Position numbers and translations under genes: made by a program
Notes under the pieces: generated by a model
Seen by the model: the letters and a program-made list of their open reading frames with translations, nothing else
The model's database searches: none
What the model was told of the DNA's origin: nothing
Part shown: positions 44,502-52,688 of the stretch, piece after piece
Layout: every line of letters begins with the position of its first letter
How positions within the stretch are numbered: the first letter of the stretch is position 1
Assembly (NCBI RefSeq): GCF_000337675.1
Contig: NZ_AOIB01000013.1
Span: forward strand, 424,490 to 488,489
Direction: 5' to 3'
DNA: 64,000 nucleotides
Origin: Natronococcus amylolyticus DSM 10524
GTDB lineage: Archaea > Halobacteriota > Halobacteria > Halobacteriales > Natrialbaceae

Positions 44502-45707
44502 TCAGTCGGCCGGCGCCATCGGCTTTCCGTGACTCGAGATCGGTTCGACCAGCCGATCGGCCGCCCGTCGCGCGCCGGCGACGTTCCCCGCGAACGGGCC
44601 GACGGTCCCGGCAGCCAGCGCGCCGGTGACGAACACCGGGGATCGGGTGCCGTCGGGACGGCGCCACGCCAGCGTCTCGTCCTCGAGCATCGGCATCCCT
44701 CGGTAGCCGCGCTCGAGCTCCAGCTCCTCGGCGACCCGGTCGACGAACGGATGGTCGAACACCGGGGCGAACCCGGTCGCGAGGACGACGCGCTCGGCCG
44801 AACAGCAGCCGCCGTCCTCGAGCAGCAGTCGGACGCTGCCGTCGACCGCGCGGGCCGACTCAACTTCGCCGATCCGGGTTCGCAGGTCCCCGTCGCCTGC
44901 CGCCGAGTCGAGCCGATCGAGCAGCGTCGGCGGAACGGTGGCGTCGTTTCGCGCCTCGCGGACGACCTCGAGGCGGTTCCGCGAACCGGGCGGGTGACGG
45001 TGGAGGTGCCGCTCGACGTGCGACCAGTTGATCCAGCGGGGATCGGCCTCGATGGCCGCCTCCTCGGGGTCGCGCCTGGAGAGCAGCGTCACGGGTTCCC
45101 GGTCGGCGAGGCAGGTCGCCAGCTGGGCCGCGGTAACCCCGCCTCCGACGACGACCGTCTCCTCGGCCCGACGATCGGGGTCGAACCCGTCCCAGACGTG
45201 GGTAATCCCGTCGACGCCGTTCGCCCAGTCGGGCGTTCGGTACCGTCCACCGCGTCCGATCGCCAGCACGCAGGTTCGGGTTCGGATCGATCCCTCGTCG
45301 GTCTCGAGGACGAGTGGTCCGTCCTCGCGTTCGCTGACGGCGTCGACCGCCGTTTGCCTGTGCAGCGCCTCGAGGTTCTCCCGGTCGATGACCCGGTCGG
45401 CGTAGTCGAGAAACAGCGACAGCGACGGTCGACGTGGGTAGCCCGGCGTCGGGAGGAGTTCGTCCTCGCGGCCGCAAGCCTCCGCGAAACTCTCGAGGCC
45501 GAACGGCTCGGTGCCGACGTGGTGGACGAACGTCGAGCGCATCGCGTCCATCTCGCAGGCCCGGGCCTTCCGTCGGAACGAGGCCAGCAGCCGTTCGTTC
45601 GGATCGACGATCAGAACGTCTTCGCGCTCGAGGTCGGTGTCCTCGAGCAACCGCTGGACGAGGTACGTGCCGTGGACGCCCCCGCCGACGATGACGCAGT
45701 CGTACAT
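44502..45707 (-). CDS. FAD/NAD(P)-binding oxidoreductase (SidA-like)
   Basis: A 401-residue flavoprotein. MYDCVIVGGGVHGTYL is the FAD-binding dinucleotide fold, TVVVGGGVTAAQLA a second (NAD(P)-binding) fold, and VLATGFAPVFDHPF the ATG-type motif of the flavin-containing/ornithine monooxygenase group. The substrate is unknown; similar proteins in other organisms are annotated as lysine/ornithine N-hydroxylase-like. The promoter has both a CACACAAT element and a TTATTAA box. It is adjacent to DoxX, FeoB-like and CobW genes. Confidence 0.8.
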   Translation of the reverse strand: MYDCVIVGGGVHGTYLVQRLLEDTDLEREDVLIVDPNERLLASFRRKARACEMDAMRSTFVHHVGTEPFGLESFAEACGREDELLPTPGYPRRPSLSLFLDYADRVIDRENLEALHRQTAVDAVSEREDGPLVLETDEGSIRTRTCVLAIGRGGRYRTPDWANGVDGITHVWDGFDPDRRAEETVVVGGGVTAAQLATCLADREPVTLLSRRDPEEAAIEADPRWINWSHVERHLHRHPPGSRNRLEVVREARNDATVPPTLLDRLDSAAGDGDLRTRIGEVESARAVDGSVRLLLEDGGCCSAERVVLATGFAPVFDHPFVDRVAEELELERGYRGMPMLEDETLAWRRPDGTRSPVFVTGALAAGTVGPFAGNVAGARRAADRLVEPISSHGKPMAPAD

Positions 45708-45746
45708 GTGAATCAGATAGGCCTATTGTTACTTCATACCTTCGTC

Positions 45747-45763
45747 TTAATAATCATTGTGTG
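45747..45763 (-). promoter_or_regulatory. Promoter region of the FAD oxidoreductase
   Basis: On the minus strand CACACAATGATTATTAAG combines the CACACAAT 8-mer with an AT-rich ATTATTAA box. The box lies 40-47 nt before the ATG. It resembles the TATTATTAATAC boxes at 48130 and 52677. Confidence 0.45.
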
Positions 45764-45878
45764 GGATTCTGAGGTAGGATAGTAACCGAGTGAGCGAACC
45801 GGACGGGAAGCGCCCAGTCGTTCGGTCGAAAGCTGTGGGGTTTTCCTCGGTGCAACGCGTAGTCCCGCCGCGAGTGCC

Positions 45879-46349
45879 ATGTCCGAAGAAACCTTCGCCG
45901 ACCGGTTCGGCGCCTATCAGCGGCAGTTCGACAGGCTCGACGCGGCGATCGCCGCCCACATGGATCGGTGGGGGATACCGGTGTTGCGGGCCGCGATCGG
46001 CGTCGTATTCATCTGGTTCGGCGCGCTCAAGGTGCTCGGCGTCTCGCCGGCCGGCGAACTCGTTGCGGCGACCGTCTATCTGGTGCCGCCGGATCTGTTC
46101 ATCCCCGTCCTCGGCGTCTGGGAGGTGCTCATCGGGATCAGCCTGCTCTACCGACCCCTCATTCGGCTCGGCATCCTCCTGCTGTTCTTCCAGCTACCCG
46201 GCACGTTCCTCCCGCTGCTCCTCGTTCCGGAGGCGGTCTACGTCACGTTCCCGTACGCGCTCACGGTCGAGGGGCAGTACATTATCAAGAACCTGGTGAT
46301 CATCGGCGCGGCGCTCGTGATCGGCGGCACCGTTAGAGAAGACGTGTAA
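45879..46349 (+). CDS. DoxX/YkgB-like membrane protein
   Basis: A 156-residue membrane protein with four helices and a charged N terminus. The segment VLRAAIGVVFIWFGALKVLGVSPAGEL and the later GVWEVLIGISLLY match DoxX-like small membrane proteins, associated in other organisms with thiosulfate:quinone oxidation or redox stress; the role here is unknown. Its last 17 bp overlap, antisense, the end of the FeoB-like gene. ATG at 45879 (MSEETFADRFG). Confidence 0.78.
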   Translation: MSEETFADRFGAYQRQFDRLDAAIAAHMDRWGIPVLRAAIGVVFIWFGALKVLGVSPAGELVAATVYLVPPDLFIPVLGVWEVLIGISLLYRPLIRLGILLLFFQLPGTFLPLLLVPEAVYVTFPYALTVEGQYIIKNLVIIGAALVIGGTVREDV

Positions 46350-48021
46350 GCAGCCGTCCGATCCACACGAGCGCGAGCGCGAATCCGATCGCCGCCGCGG
46401 CCTGACGGGCAAGCATCTTCGCGACGAACCGGGCCGAGACCTCGCGAGCGACCGTGATCGCGGTGACCAGACAGGGCAGGAGCACACCCGCGAGGTAGAC
46501 CGCGACCAGCACCTGGAGCGGCGAGAGCGCGGTGATCCCGCTCGCGTCGGCGGTCAGCAGCGCGATGCCGTCCTTGCGGATCGAGGCGAGGACGATCGGC
46601 AGAGCGGCCTCGGCGGGGAGGCCGAAGGCGCCCATCGCCGGCACCAGCGCGTCGCCGAGGCGTTCGAGCGCGCCGACGTACTCGAGCAACGCGGCGACGA
46701 CGCAGATCCCCGCGAAGACGGGTAAGGCGGTCGTGAGGAAGCTCGCGAACGAGGATCTTGCCTCGCGCCAGATCGCGCGCGGACGGGGCCACTCGAGGAA
46801 CGTCCGACGATCGACCGCGAGCGACGTCGTTCGGGCTTCCGAGGGGGCAATCAGGCGGACGTAGAACAGCGTCGTCGCGACGAGCACGACGAGGTAGGGG
46901 ACGACGAGCCAGCTCATCCCGACCGCCGCGAAGACTGCGAGCGTGGCCGGAAACTGGTAGGAACAGGCCGCGCCGAAGGAGATCGCCGAGATGGTGGTAC
47001 AGCGGGTACAGTCCGAGCAGCTCCGGGTGCTCGTCACGGCGGGGACGTTACAGCCAAAGCCCATCACGACGCGGACGAGATCTCGCCCCGTCAGCCCGAC
47101 GCGGCGCATGACCGGGTGGAGCGCGGTCGTCACCCGCGTCACGAGCCCGCTGGCTTTGTATGCGCCCATGAACAGGGCGAAGATCAGCATCGTCGGCAGC
47201 GCCCAAACGAACAGGAACGGCCCCATCGCGAGCAGTCCGTAGTCGCTGACGAACACGGCCGCTACCGGCTCCGGCAGCGGCGCCGCCTCGAACCAGGTGA
47301 CGGCGGGCTCGAGGGCGGCACCGACGATCGGGTCGAGTTCGCCCGCGATGGTGTTGGCGAACCAGACGGCGACAACGGCGGGGAGGAGGAGAACGAGCGC
47401 GCTCGCGATCGGTCCCATGTACGGGCGCTCGAGGATCGTCTCGGACGGCTCGATCTCCCAGTTCGCGTGGGTCGTCGTCTCGACGGGAAACGAGCCCGCG
47501 TAACGAAGCGCCTCGAGGGTCGAGCCGGCATCGGCTCCCGCCGCCGAGTCCGCGTCAGGAGCGACCCCGCCATCCGCGGCTACCCGCGTTAATCGTCGGG
47601 CGTCGACGGGGACGACCGGGACGCCGAGATCCGACTCGAGTTCGGCGATCGTCTCCTCGGCGTCGTCGGCGTCGTCGATCCGATCCCAGTGGGTGACGAC
47701 CACCGCGCCGGGACGTCCCTCGACGAGCGGCAGTAGCTCCTCGAGATCCCGATCGAGATCGGTCGCCGGGACGACGAGGACGACCCGGTCAGTCGCCTCG
47801 AGTTCAGCCAGGGCCTCGCGGGTCGTCTCGGTGTCGGCCTCGAGGGTAATTCCGGGCGTGTCGACCAGCTCGAACCCGTCGGTCCGGTAGATCTCGCTCG
47901 AGACGGTCGATCCCTCGACGTTCCGGTCGGCCGGTCTCGAGCCGGTCAGGCCGGCCGCGAGCGCCGATTTGCCGACGCTTTCCTTCCCGATCAGGGTGAT
48001 CCGATCTCGGCTCTCACTCAT
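46333..48021 (-). CDS. feoB: FeoB-like ferrous iron (metal) permease with GTPase domain
   Basis: A 562-residue FeoB-type protein. The N-terminal GTPase has G1 GKESVGKS, G3 DTPG and a divergent G4 (THWD instead of NKxD). About nine membrane helices follow, with the diagnostic Gate motif GFGCNVPAVTSTRS and Cys-rich SDCTRCTTIS just after it. FeoB imports Fe2+ with GTP control. This protein is shorter than typical FeoB and no feoA is adjacent, so the metal could differ. Its ATG overlaps a 28-codon ORF (ATGA), and a GGAGGA sequence lies 8 nt upstream. Confidence 0.86.
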   Translation of the reverse strand: MSESRDRITLIGKESVGKSALAAGLTGSRPADRNVEGSTVSSEIYRTDGFELVDTPGITLEADTETTREALAELEATDRVVLVVPATDLDRDLEELLPLVEGRPGAVVVTHWDRIDDADDAEETIAELESDLGVPVVPVDARRLTRVAADGGVAPDADSAAGADAGSTLEALRYAGSFPVETTTHANWEIEPSETILERPYMGPIASALVLLLPAVVAVWFANTIAGELDPIVGAALEPAVTWFEAAPLPEPVAAVFVSDYGLLAMGPFLFVWALPTMLIFALFMGAYKASGLVTRVTTALHPVMRRVGLTGRDLVRVVMGFGCNVPAVTSTRSCSDCTRCTTISAISFGAACSYQFPATLAVFAAVGMSWLVVPYLVVLVATTLFYVRLIAPSEARTTSLAVDRRTFLEWPRPRAIWREARSSFASFLTTALPVFAGICVVAALLEYVGALERLGDALVPAMGAFGLPAEAALPIVLASIRKDGIALLTADASGITALSPLQVLVAVYLAGVLLPCLVTAITVAREVSARFVAKMLARQAAAAIGFALALVWIGRLLTRLL

Positions 48022-48104
48022 CTCGACGACTCCTCCGTCACCGGTGTACTCGCCGACGTCTCGGATCGGCCGGTCTCCTCGGCGGCGTGATCTCGGTGCT
48101 TCAT
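48018..48104 (-). CDS. 28-codon leaderless ORF coupled to feoB
   Basis: This tiny frame begins MKHRDHAAEETGR and ends with a TGA inside the feoB start (ATGA at 48018-48021). Its ATG lies about 30 nt downstream of the only TATA-like box (CTATTATTAATA, 48130-48141) in the feoB promoter. A transcript from that box would begin at or near this ATG. It is hydrophilic, with His and Glu near the N terminus. It may be a small metal-responsive protein or a leader peptide that couples translation. Below the usual size cutoff for gene calling. Confidence 0.45.
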   Translation of the reverse strand: MKHRDHAAEETGRSETSASTPVTEESSR

Positions 48105-48129
48105 CCGTGGCTGCTCACTCGCCAGCCAG

Positions 48130-48172
48130 TATTAATAATAGTATCGCATAAGATAATAACTTCTATTATCCA
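48130..48172. promoter_or_regulatory. Divergent promoter region feoB / cobW
   Basis: The region holds TATTAATAATA at 48130-48140 (the TATA box for feoB on the minus strand) and TTCTATTATC near 48162-48171 (26-30 nt before the cobW ATG). The two form an ATAATAG/CTATTAT inverted repeat around AGATAATAAC. A single AT-binding regulator could cover both promoters. Confidence 0.5.
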
Positions 48173-48193
48173 CGAGTCTGTATTGGTAATCGA

Positions 48194-49459
48194 ATGCCCG
48201 ACAACTCGACGCCAGTCACGGTCCTGTCCGGAACGCTCGGTGCCGGCAAAACCACCGTTCTGAACCATCTCCTGCGCGAGACCGAGGATCGGGTCGCGGT
48301 CCTGGTCAACGATATGGGCGAGGTCAACGTCGACGCCGAACACGTCGCCGAATCCTCCGATATCGCAGACGAGGACGAGGAGCTGATCGAGCTCTCGGAC
48401 GGCTGCATCTGCTGTGAGCTCCGTGGCGACCTGCTCGAGGCGATCGACGAACTCACCCGCGAGCGGGCGTTCGACGCCGTCGTCGTCGAGTCGACCGGGG
48501 TCGCCGAACCGCTGCCGGTCGCCCAGACGCTGACGATCGGGTTCGACCAGAGCGACCTCGAGCCCACCGAGTTCTACGAGGAGACCGGGATGGAACCGCT
48601 CGAGGACTGCCATCTCGACACGACTGTGACCGTCGTCGACGCCCACCAGTTCGACGCGGCGATGCGCTCGGACGAGCTCCTCGACGACGACGGCACCGAG
48701 AAACACCTCGGCGACCTGCTCGTCGAGCAGGTCGAGTTCTGTGACGTCCTGTTGCTCAACAAGTGCGACCTCGTCGACGAGGAGACCCTCGAGCGGATCG
48801 AGTCGACGCTCGAAGTACTGCAACCCCGTGCGGAGATCGTCCGTACCGAACACGGTCGCGTCGACCCCGACACGATCGTCGACACCGACCGGTTCGACTT
48901 CGAGGACGCGAGCCAGTCGGCCGGCTGGATCCGGGAGCTTCAGGAGCCCCACCAGTCCGCCGAGGAGGAACACGGCGTCACCTCCTTCGTCTTCGGCGCC
49001 CGTCGCCCGTTCCACCCCGAACGGCTCGCCGACCTGCTCGATACGTTTCCCGACGAGGTCGTCCGCGCGAAGGGCCACTTCTGGCTCGCCGGCCGCGGCG
49101 AGGAGGCGCTGACGATCAACGTCGCCGGCCGGTCGATCCGCGTTGGCCCCGGCGGCTCGTGGATCGACGCGATGCCCGAACCGGAGCGCAGCGAGCACCT
49201 CGAGCAAAATCCCGAACTCGAGGAGAGCTGGCACGACCGGTGGGGTGACCGCAGCACCCAGCTCGTCCTGATCGGAACCGAGATGGACCACGAGTCGCTG
49301 CGGGCTGCCCTCGAGGACTGCCTGCTCGAGGACGCGGAACTCGAGGCGGACTGGTCGAGCTACGAGGACCGGTTCCCGACGTTCGAACCCCCTGAAGACG
49401 AGCCGACGGCGAAGCCCGAGGACGACTCGAGCCAGGAAGAGATCGGCATCGCGGATTAA
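48194..49459 (+). CDS. CobW/ZNG-family GTP-dependent metallochaperone
   Basis: A 421-residue G3E GTPase. The Walker A is SGTLGAGKTTVLNHLL, the metal-binding CxCC motif is SDGCICCELRGDLL, and the guanine-specificity motif is LLNKCDLVD. The C-terminal CobW domain includes RAKGHFWLAGRGEEALTINVAG. Such proteins hand zinc or other metals to client enzymes or act in metal starvation. It has an acidic C-terminal tail. It is divergent from the FeoB-like gene and followed 9 bp later by a DUF7511-like gene. Start ATG 48194 is leaderless-compatible. Confidence 0.88.
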   Translation: MPDNSTPVTVLSGTLGAGKTTVLNHLLRETEDRVAVLVNDMGEVNVDAEHVAESSDIADEDEELIELSDGCICCELRGDLLEAIDELTRERAFDAVVVESTGVAEPLPVAQTLTIGFDQSDLEPTEFYEETGMEPLEDCHLDTTVTVVDAHQFDAAMRSDELLDDDGTEKHLGDLLVEQVEFCDVLLLNKCDLVDEETLERIESTLEVLQPRAEIVRTEHGRVDPDTIVDTDRFDFEDASQSAGWIRELQEPHQSAEEEHGVTSFVFGARRPFHPERLADLLDTFPDEVVRAKGHFWLAGRGEEALTINVAGRSIRVGPGGSWIDAMPEPERSEHLEQNPELEESWHDRWGDRSTQLVLIGTEMDHESLRAALEDCLLEDAELEADWSSYEDRFPTFEPPEDEPTAKPEDDSSQEEIGIAD

Positions 49460-49468
49460 GATCGACCA

Positions 49469-49681
49469 GTGACCGAGTACGACACCGACGCCGACCCGTT
49501 CGCCGACGCACGCACCGAAACCGACGGCGACGTCTCGCCGTGTTACCAGGCGTACATCGAGCGCCGCGACCATCGACCCGACAGCTGCACCGTCTACTGT
49601 GCGCTCGACGGCGAATCGATCGAGGATACCTGGATCCGCGCGAAGGGCGACGCGTTCGTCTCCCGCGAGGACGCCAGGTAA
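49469..49681 (+). CDS. DUF7511-like small protein, second copy
   Basis: A 70-residue protein with a GTG start (MTEYDTDADPFAD). Its core HRPDSCTVYCAL, then DTWIRAKGDAFVSREDAR, aligns with the C-terminal half of the protein at 7788-7994 (DGPNECAMFP, then NWIAAYDDAFVRLESMR). It is probably co-transcribed with the CobW gene, 9 bp upstream. A chaperone or client role with CobW is only inferred from position. Confidence 0.7.
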   Translation: MTEYDTDADPFADARTETDGDVSPCYQAYIERRDHRPDSCTVYCALDGESIEDTWIRAKGDAFVSREDAR

Positions 49682-49720
49682 CGGTTCCGAACGCTATACA
49701 CTCCAACACGCCACACGACG

Positions 49721-49978
49721 ATGTCAACCAACTTCCAGACCGCAGTCAGATCGAACGTCTCGCACGCAACCCGACGCGAAGCAATCGACCGTCTCGTCGC
49801 GGCAGACGAGCGACGCAATCTCGCACTCCTCGTCGAGATGGGCGGGCTCCGCGGGGAGTTCCGTCGGCGCGCCCTCGAGGGACTCGCCGACTGTAACGCG
49901 AACGAACAGCTCGAGGAGCTAGCCGAGGATACGACGGTCGATCCGTCGCTCCGGCGTCGCGCGGCCGAGCTGTCCTAA
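49721..49978 (+). CDS. Small helical protein
   Basis: An 85-residue, all-helical protein (MSTNFQTAVRSNVSHATRRE...) with two or three helical hairpins. The pattern ALEGLADCNANEQLEELAED is reminiscent of HEAT-like repeats. It is conserved-looking but unassigned. It lies in the same orientation 40 bp after the DUF7511-like gene and is followed by a hairpin. Confidence 0.65.
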   Translation: MSTNFQTAVRSNVSHATRREAIDRLVAADERRNLALLVEMGGLRGEFRRRALEGLADCNANEQLEELAEDTTVDPSLRRRAAELS

Positions 49979-50005
49979 CGTCGCATCCGCCGACGCCGTC
50001 GACAG

Positions 50006-50031
50006 CCCGGTTCGGCTAGCAGCGAACCGGG
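50006..50031 (+). terminator. Hairpin after the small helical protein gene
   Basis: A perfect 9-bp stem (CCCGGTTCG / CGAACCGGG) with an 8-nt loop lies 28 nt after the stop at 49978, followed by a modestly T-rich GCTGTTGTT. It probably ends the cobW operon transcript. Confidence 0.5.
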
Positions 50032-50114
50032 CCGCTGTTGTTAAAATACGCGGGGATCAGTTGCCCTCTTGCTAGTAACTCTTTTTACGTACCGAGTGCT
50101 CGGTTAATAACGCT

Positions 50115-50267
50115 ATGGCATACAGCTGTTCCACCTGCGACGAGTCGTTCCAGTCCGCGGCAGGCGTCACCCAGCACGTCGCGCTGCATCACAACACCTG
50201 TGCCGTCTGTGACGACGCGTTCGACGACGTAGACGGACTTCGAAACCACGTTCACGAGAACCACTAG
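50115..50267 (+). CDS. 50-residue C2H2-type zinc-finger protein
   Basis: The frame begins MAYSCSTCDESFQSAAGV and continues TQHVALHH, then CAVCDDAFDDVDGLRNHVHENH, ending TAG. Two classical C2H2 fingers are complete: C-x2-C-x12-H-x4-H (with spare His) and C-x2-C-x12-H-x3-H. It is probably a nucleic-acid-binding or adaptor protein; small C2H2 proteins are common in haloarchaea. A T-rich TATA-like TCTTTTTAC lies about 30 nt upstream, so it is likely leaderless. Too short for many gene finders. Confidence 0.82.
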   Translation: MAYSCSTCDESFQSAAGVTQHVALHHNTCAVCDDAFDDVDGLRNHVHENH

Positions 50268-50405
50268 CTGCGATCGGCGAATTCCGTTTTTGTGTTCGGT
50301 TCCGAAAAAGCCGTTCGAACCCCATTCTCGAGTACGACCGTGGTGAGCCCGAAGTTCGTCCCCGAATCTCCTACCGACAGTGGATACCCCACCCGACCGA
50401 AACGG

Positions 50406-50729
50406 CTACACGCTCGTCGACTGAGCGTTGTGACTGCGCAGCGTTCGTAACATGTCCTGACAGAGCGGCTCGGGGTAGTAGCGGACCGTCTCGCTCCGAG
50501 AGTCCCACTCTATCAGCCCCGAATCGGCCAGTTTCGGGAGGTGGACGTGATGCATCTCGGTGGACAGCGAGGTCTCTCCCGACTGAGAGTCCACGTGTTC
50601 TACGAGCTCGTCGACAGTAGCTGTGTTCGTCGGTTGCGTATCGAGGAACCGAAGGATCTGTCGTCTGTGACGGTGACACAACAACTGGAGCAGTTCGTCA
50701 CACTTCTCGGCGTGGGGGTTGGCGTTCAT
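50406..50729 (-). CDS. DUF7344-type winged-helix regulator
   Basis: A 107-residue protein. The pattern LLCHRHRRQILRFLDTQ, then DELVEHVDSQSG, LSTEMHHVHLPKLADSGLIEWD and VRYYPEP is that of a haloarchaeal ArsR-like winged helix (DUF7344 group). It is likely a DNA-binding regulator, target unknown. The ATG at 50729 (MNANPHAEK) is preferred over an earlier start that adds eight residues. Confidence 0.8.
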   Translation of the reverse strand: MNANPHAEKCDELLQLLCHRHRRQILRFLDTQPTNTATVDELVEHVDSQSGETSLSTEMHHVHLPKLADSGLIEWDSRSETVRYYPEPLCQDMLRTLRSHNAQSTSV

Positions 50730-50853
50730 CGGAATTCGACCCTCCGATAACAAAACCGCAGCTCGCTCATAAGTGTAACGTATATGAACCTCTAAGAATT
50801 GCGAATTTCGCAGTTCTGTCCGAAACAGCTGCGGTTTCCGGTTGCGCTGTCCG

Positions 50854-51387
50854 TCACTCGCTACTCGGCTCTTTCGGCTCGAAGTGACCCCACGGCTGAC
50901 TGTACTTTCTCGTGATGATCTCGGAGCTGTGAACGGTGAGCCCGTGTTCGTTCAACTCCTTCGTCAGTCGGATGAGATCGGACGTGGAGGTCGCGATAGT
51001 TTCGATGTAGAGGTTGTGCTCGCTGGTGATCATCTCCGTGATATCGACGACGCCGACGATGTCGAGAACGTTTTTGGCGACGCTCGAGCGGGCCGACGGG
51101 TCGCTGGTACACACGAAGAGGAGCCGAAGCGGAAAACCCGCCCGTTCGTAGTCGATCTTGGGCTCGTATCCTCTGATGACCCCCGCGTTCTCCATCTTGT
51201 CGATCCGGTTGCGGACGGTGCTGGGCGAAACGTCCACTTCCGTCGCGATCTCGTTGATCGTGACGTTGCGGGCGTCGCGTTGCAGCGCGAACAGCACACC
51301 TTCGTCGATGGCGTCGATCTCGACCGCCTCACCGTTCTCGTCGTCGGAATCGGATTCGGCAGCGACAGGCACGTCTTCGTCGGCCAT
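50854..51387 (-). CDS. Lrp/AsnC-family transcriptional regulator
   Basis: A 177-residue regulator with an acidic N-terminal extension of about 20 residues. The HTH is IDEGVLFALQRDARNVTINEIATEVDVSPSTVRNRIDKM. The C-terminal RAM/AsnC ligand domain has VDITEMITSEHNLYIETIAT. Such proteins sense amino acids or other small ligands and control nearby genes. It sits between a second regulator gene and the FAD oxidoreductase, both on the same strand, and could regulate this locus. MADEDVPVAA is the chosen start. Confidence 0.87.
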   Translation of the reverse strand: MADEDVPVAAESDSDDENGEAVEIDAIDEGVLFALQRDARNVTINEIATEVDVSPSTVRNRIDKMENAGVIRGYEPKIDYERAGFPLRLLFVCTSDPSARSSVAKNVLDIVGVVDITEMITSEHNLYIETIATSTSDLIRLTKELNEHGLTVHSSEIITRKYSQPWGHFEPKEPSSE

Positions 51388-51456
51388 GGTAGGAGTAGTA
51401 CGCCTCGAGGGAAGAAGGGCAACTCGGTCAGCCAGTGTCACGGGTCGAGCCGACGC

Positions 51457-52656
51457 TCAACAGTCGCAGTAGTCGGGTTCGCAACACTCGAGTTCCTCGA
51501 GCACCATCCGTTTCTCCCGGTAGGCCTCGAGCGGGCCCGTCTCGACGCCGAGTCGCTCGCCGAGTTCCTCCGCGACGACGGCGAATCGCTGGCGGAACTT
51601 GTAGATGAAACAGAACTGTTGGCCGTTGTGTGCGACCTGGGGGCCGGCGAGAAACAGCCCGGGCGTCTCGGTCGACTCGTCCCGATCGGTGAGGTCGGGG
51701 AACTCGCCGTCGAACGCGAACAGGTCGTCGATGACCGCGAGGCTTCCCTCGAACCCGGTCGCGAGCACGGGGGGTGCTCGAGAGCGAACCCGATCGCCGT
51801 CGGTCGTCGTGACGAGGTACCCTCCGTCGTCGCGTTCGATCCCGTCGACGCGGGCGTCGGCGACGAGGTCGATCGGCGCGCCCTCTTCGAGGGACGTCTC
51901 GAGGCGCTCGTTCGTTCGCGGTGAGAGCACCTCGCTGGGGTCGGGGCTGCGGAACTGCCAGGTCCCCTCGTCGTCGAGTACCGTCACCGACCGTCCGGCC
52001 TCGGCAAGCCCGAGCGCGGCGTCGATCCCGCTCTCCGAACCACCGACGACCACGACGTCCGAGACAGTCTCTGCCACGGTTCCCGCGCCGTCGGCGGCGA
52101 CCCTGTTCGTTCCAGCCGAGTCCGTACTCGAGGCCCGCGTCGCGTACTCGGCCCACGAGTCGACGTTTGCGACGTGGACCCCGTGGGTCGCCCCCTCGAG
52201 GTCTCCGCTCGAGGGGTACTGGTACTGGCCGGCGGCCCAGACGACATAGCGAGCGCGGATCGATCCCCCGTCGGTCTCGAGGACGAACCCGTCCGTGTCT
52301 TCGTCTTGCTGTGGGACGACGGACTCGACGTCGATACCCGTCTCGACGGGCAGCTCGTGGAACTCGGCGACCGCCTCGAGGTACTCGGCGTACTGCTCGC
52401 CTGTGGGGTGTTCACAGTCCAGTGCCAGTGCCGGCGAGGTGTCGATCGTGACGGCGTTCAGATCCCGAACCCCGAAGGCGTTGGCCGGAAACGACGGCGT
52501 CAGCAGTCGCATCTCGTCGGGCCAGCGCCGGAAGGAGGCGCCGATCCGGTCACGTTCGAGGACAGCGTAGTCGACCTCGAGTCGCTCGAGCGCGACTGCA
52601 GTCCCGATTCCGGCCGGCCCGGCGCCGACGACCGCGACCTCGAGTGAGTCGTTCAT
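51457..52656 (-). CDS. FAD/NAD(P)-dependent oxidoreductase with Cys-rich tail (CzcO/YpdA-like)
   Basis: A 399-residue flavoprotein with VAVVGAGPAGIGTAVALE (FAD fold), VVVVGGSESGIDAALGLA (NAD(P) fold) and VLATGFEGSLAV. The overall arrangement resembles CzcO/YpdA-type reductases, linked in bacteria to metals or low-molecular-weight thiols. The C terminus ends EELECCEPDYCDC, a four-cysteine tail that could bind metal. The TATTATTAATAC box 21-30 nt upstream indicates a leaderless mRNA and is shared with feoB. The substrate is unknown. Confidence 0.82.
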   Translation of the reverse strand: MNDSLEVAVVGAGPAGIGTAVALERLEVDYAVLERDRIGASFRRWPDEMRLLTPSFPANAFGVRDLNAVTIDTSPALALDCEHPTGEQYAEYLEAVAEFHELPVETGIDVESVVPQQDEDTDGFVLETDGGSIRARYVVWAAGQYQYPSSGDLEGATHGVHVANVDSWAEYATRASSTDSAGTNRVAADGAGTVAETVSDVVVVGGSESGIDAALGLAEAGRSVTVLDDEGTWQFRSPDPSEVLSPRTNERLETSLEEGAPIDLVADARVDGIERDDGGYLVTTTDGDRVRSRAPPVLATGFEGSLAVIDDLFAFDGEFPDLTDRDESTETPGLFLAGPQVAHNGQQFCFIYKFRQRFAVVAEELGERLGVETGPLEAYREKRMVLEELECCEPDYCDC

Positions 52657-52676
52657 ACCCACTGATGGTCGCTGCG

Positions 52677-52688
52677 TATTAATAATAC
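52677..52688 (-). promoter_or_regulatory. TATTATTAATAC promoter box of the Cys-tail oxidoreductase
   Basis: On the minus strand CAGTATTATTAATACG ends about 21 nt before the ATG at 52656. The same 12-13 bases occur in the feoB promoter (48130 region), and a close variant (GATTATTAAGACG) precedes the gene at 44502-45707. Confidence 0.5.

Noticed and set aside
48101-49573. A 490-codon open frame on the minus strand opposite cobW
   Set aside because: Shadow of the CobW gene, whose Walker A and CxCC motifs are unmistakable.
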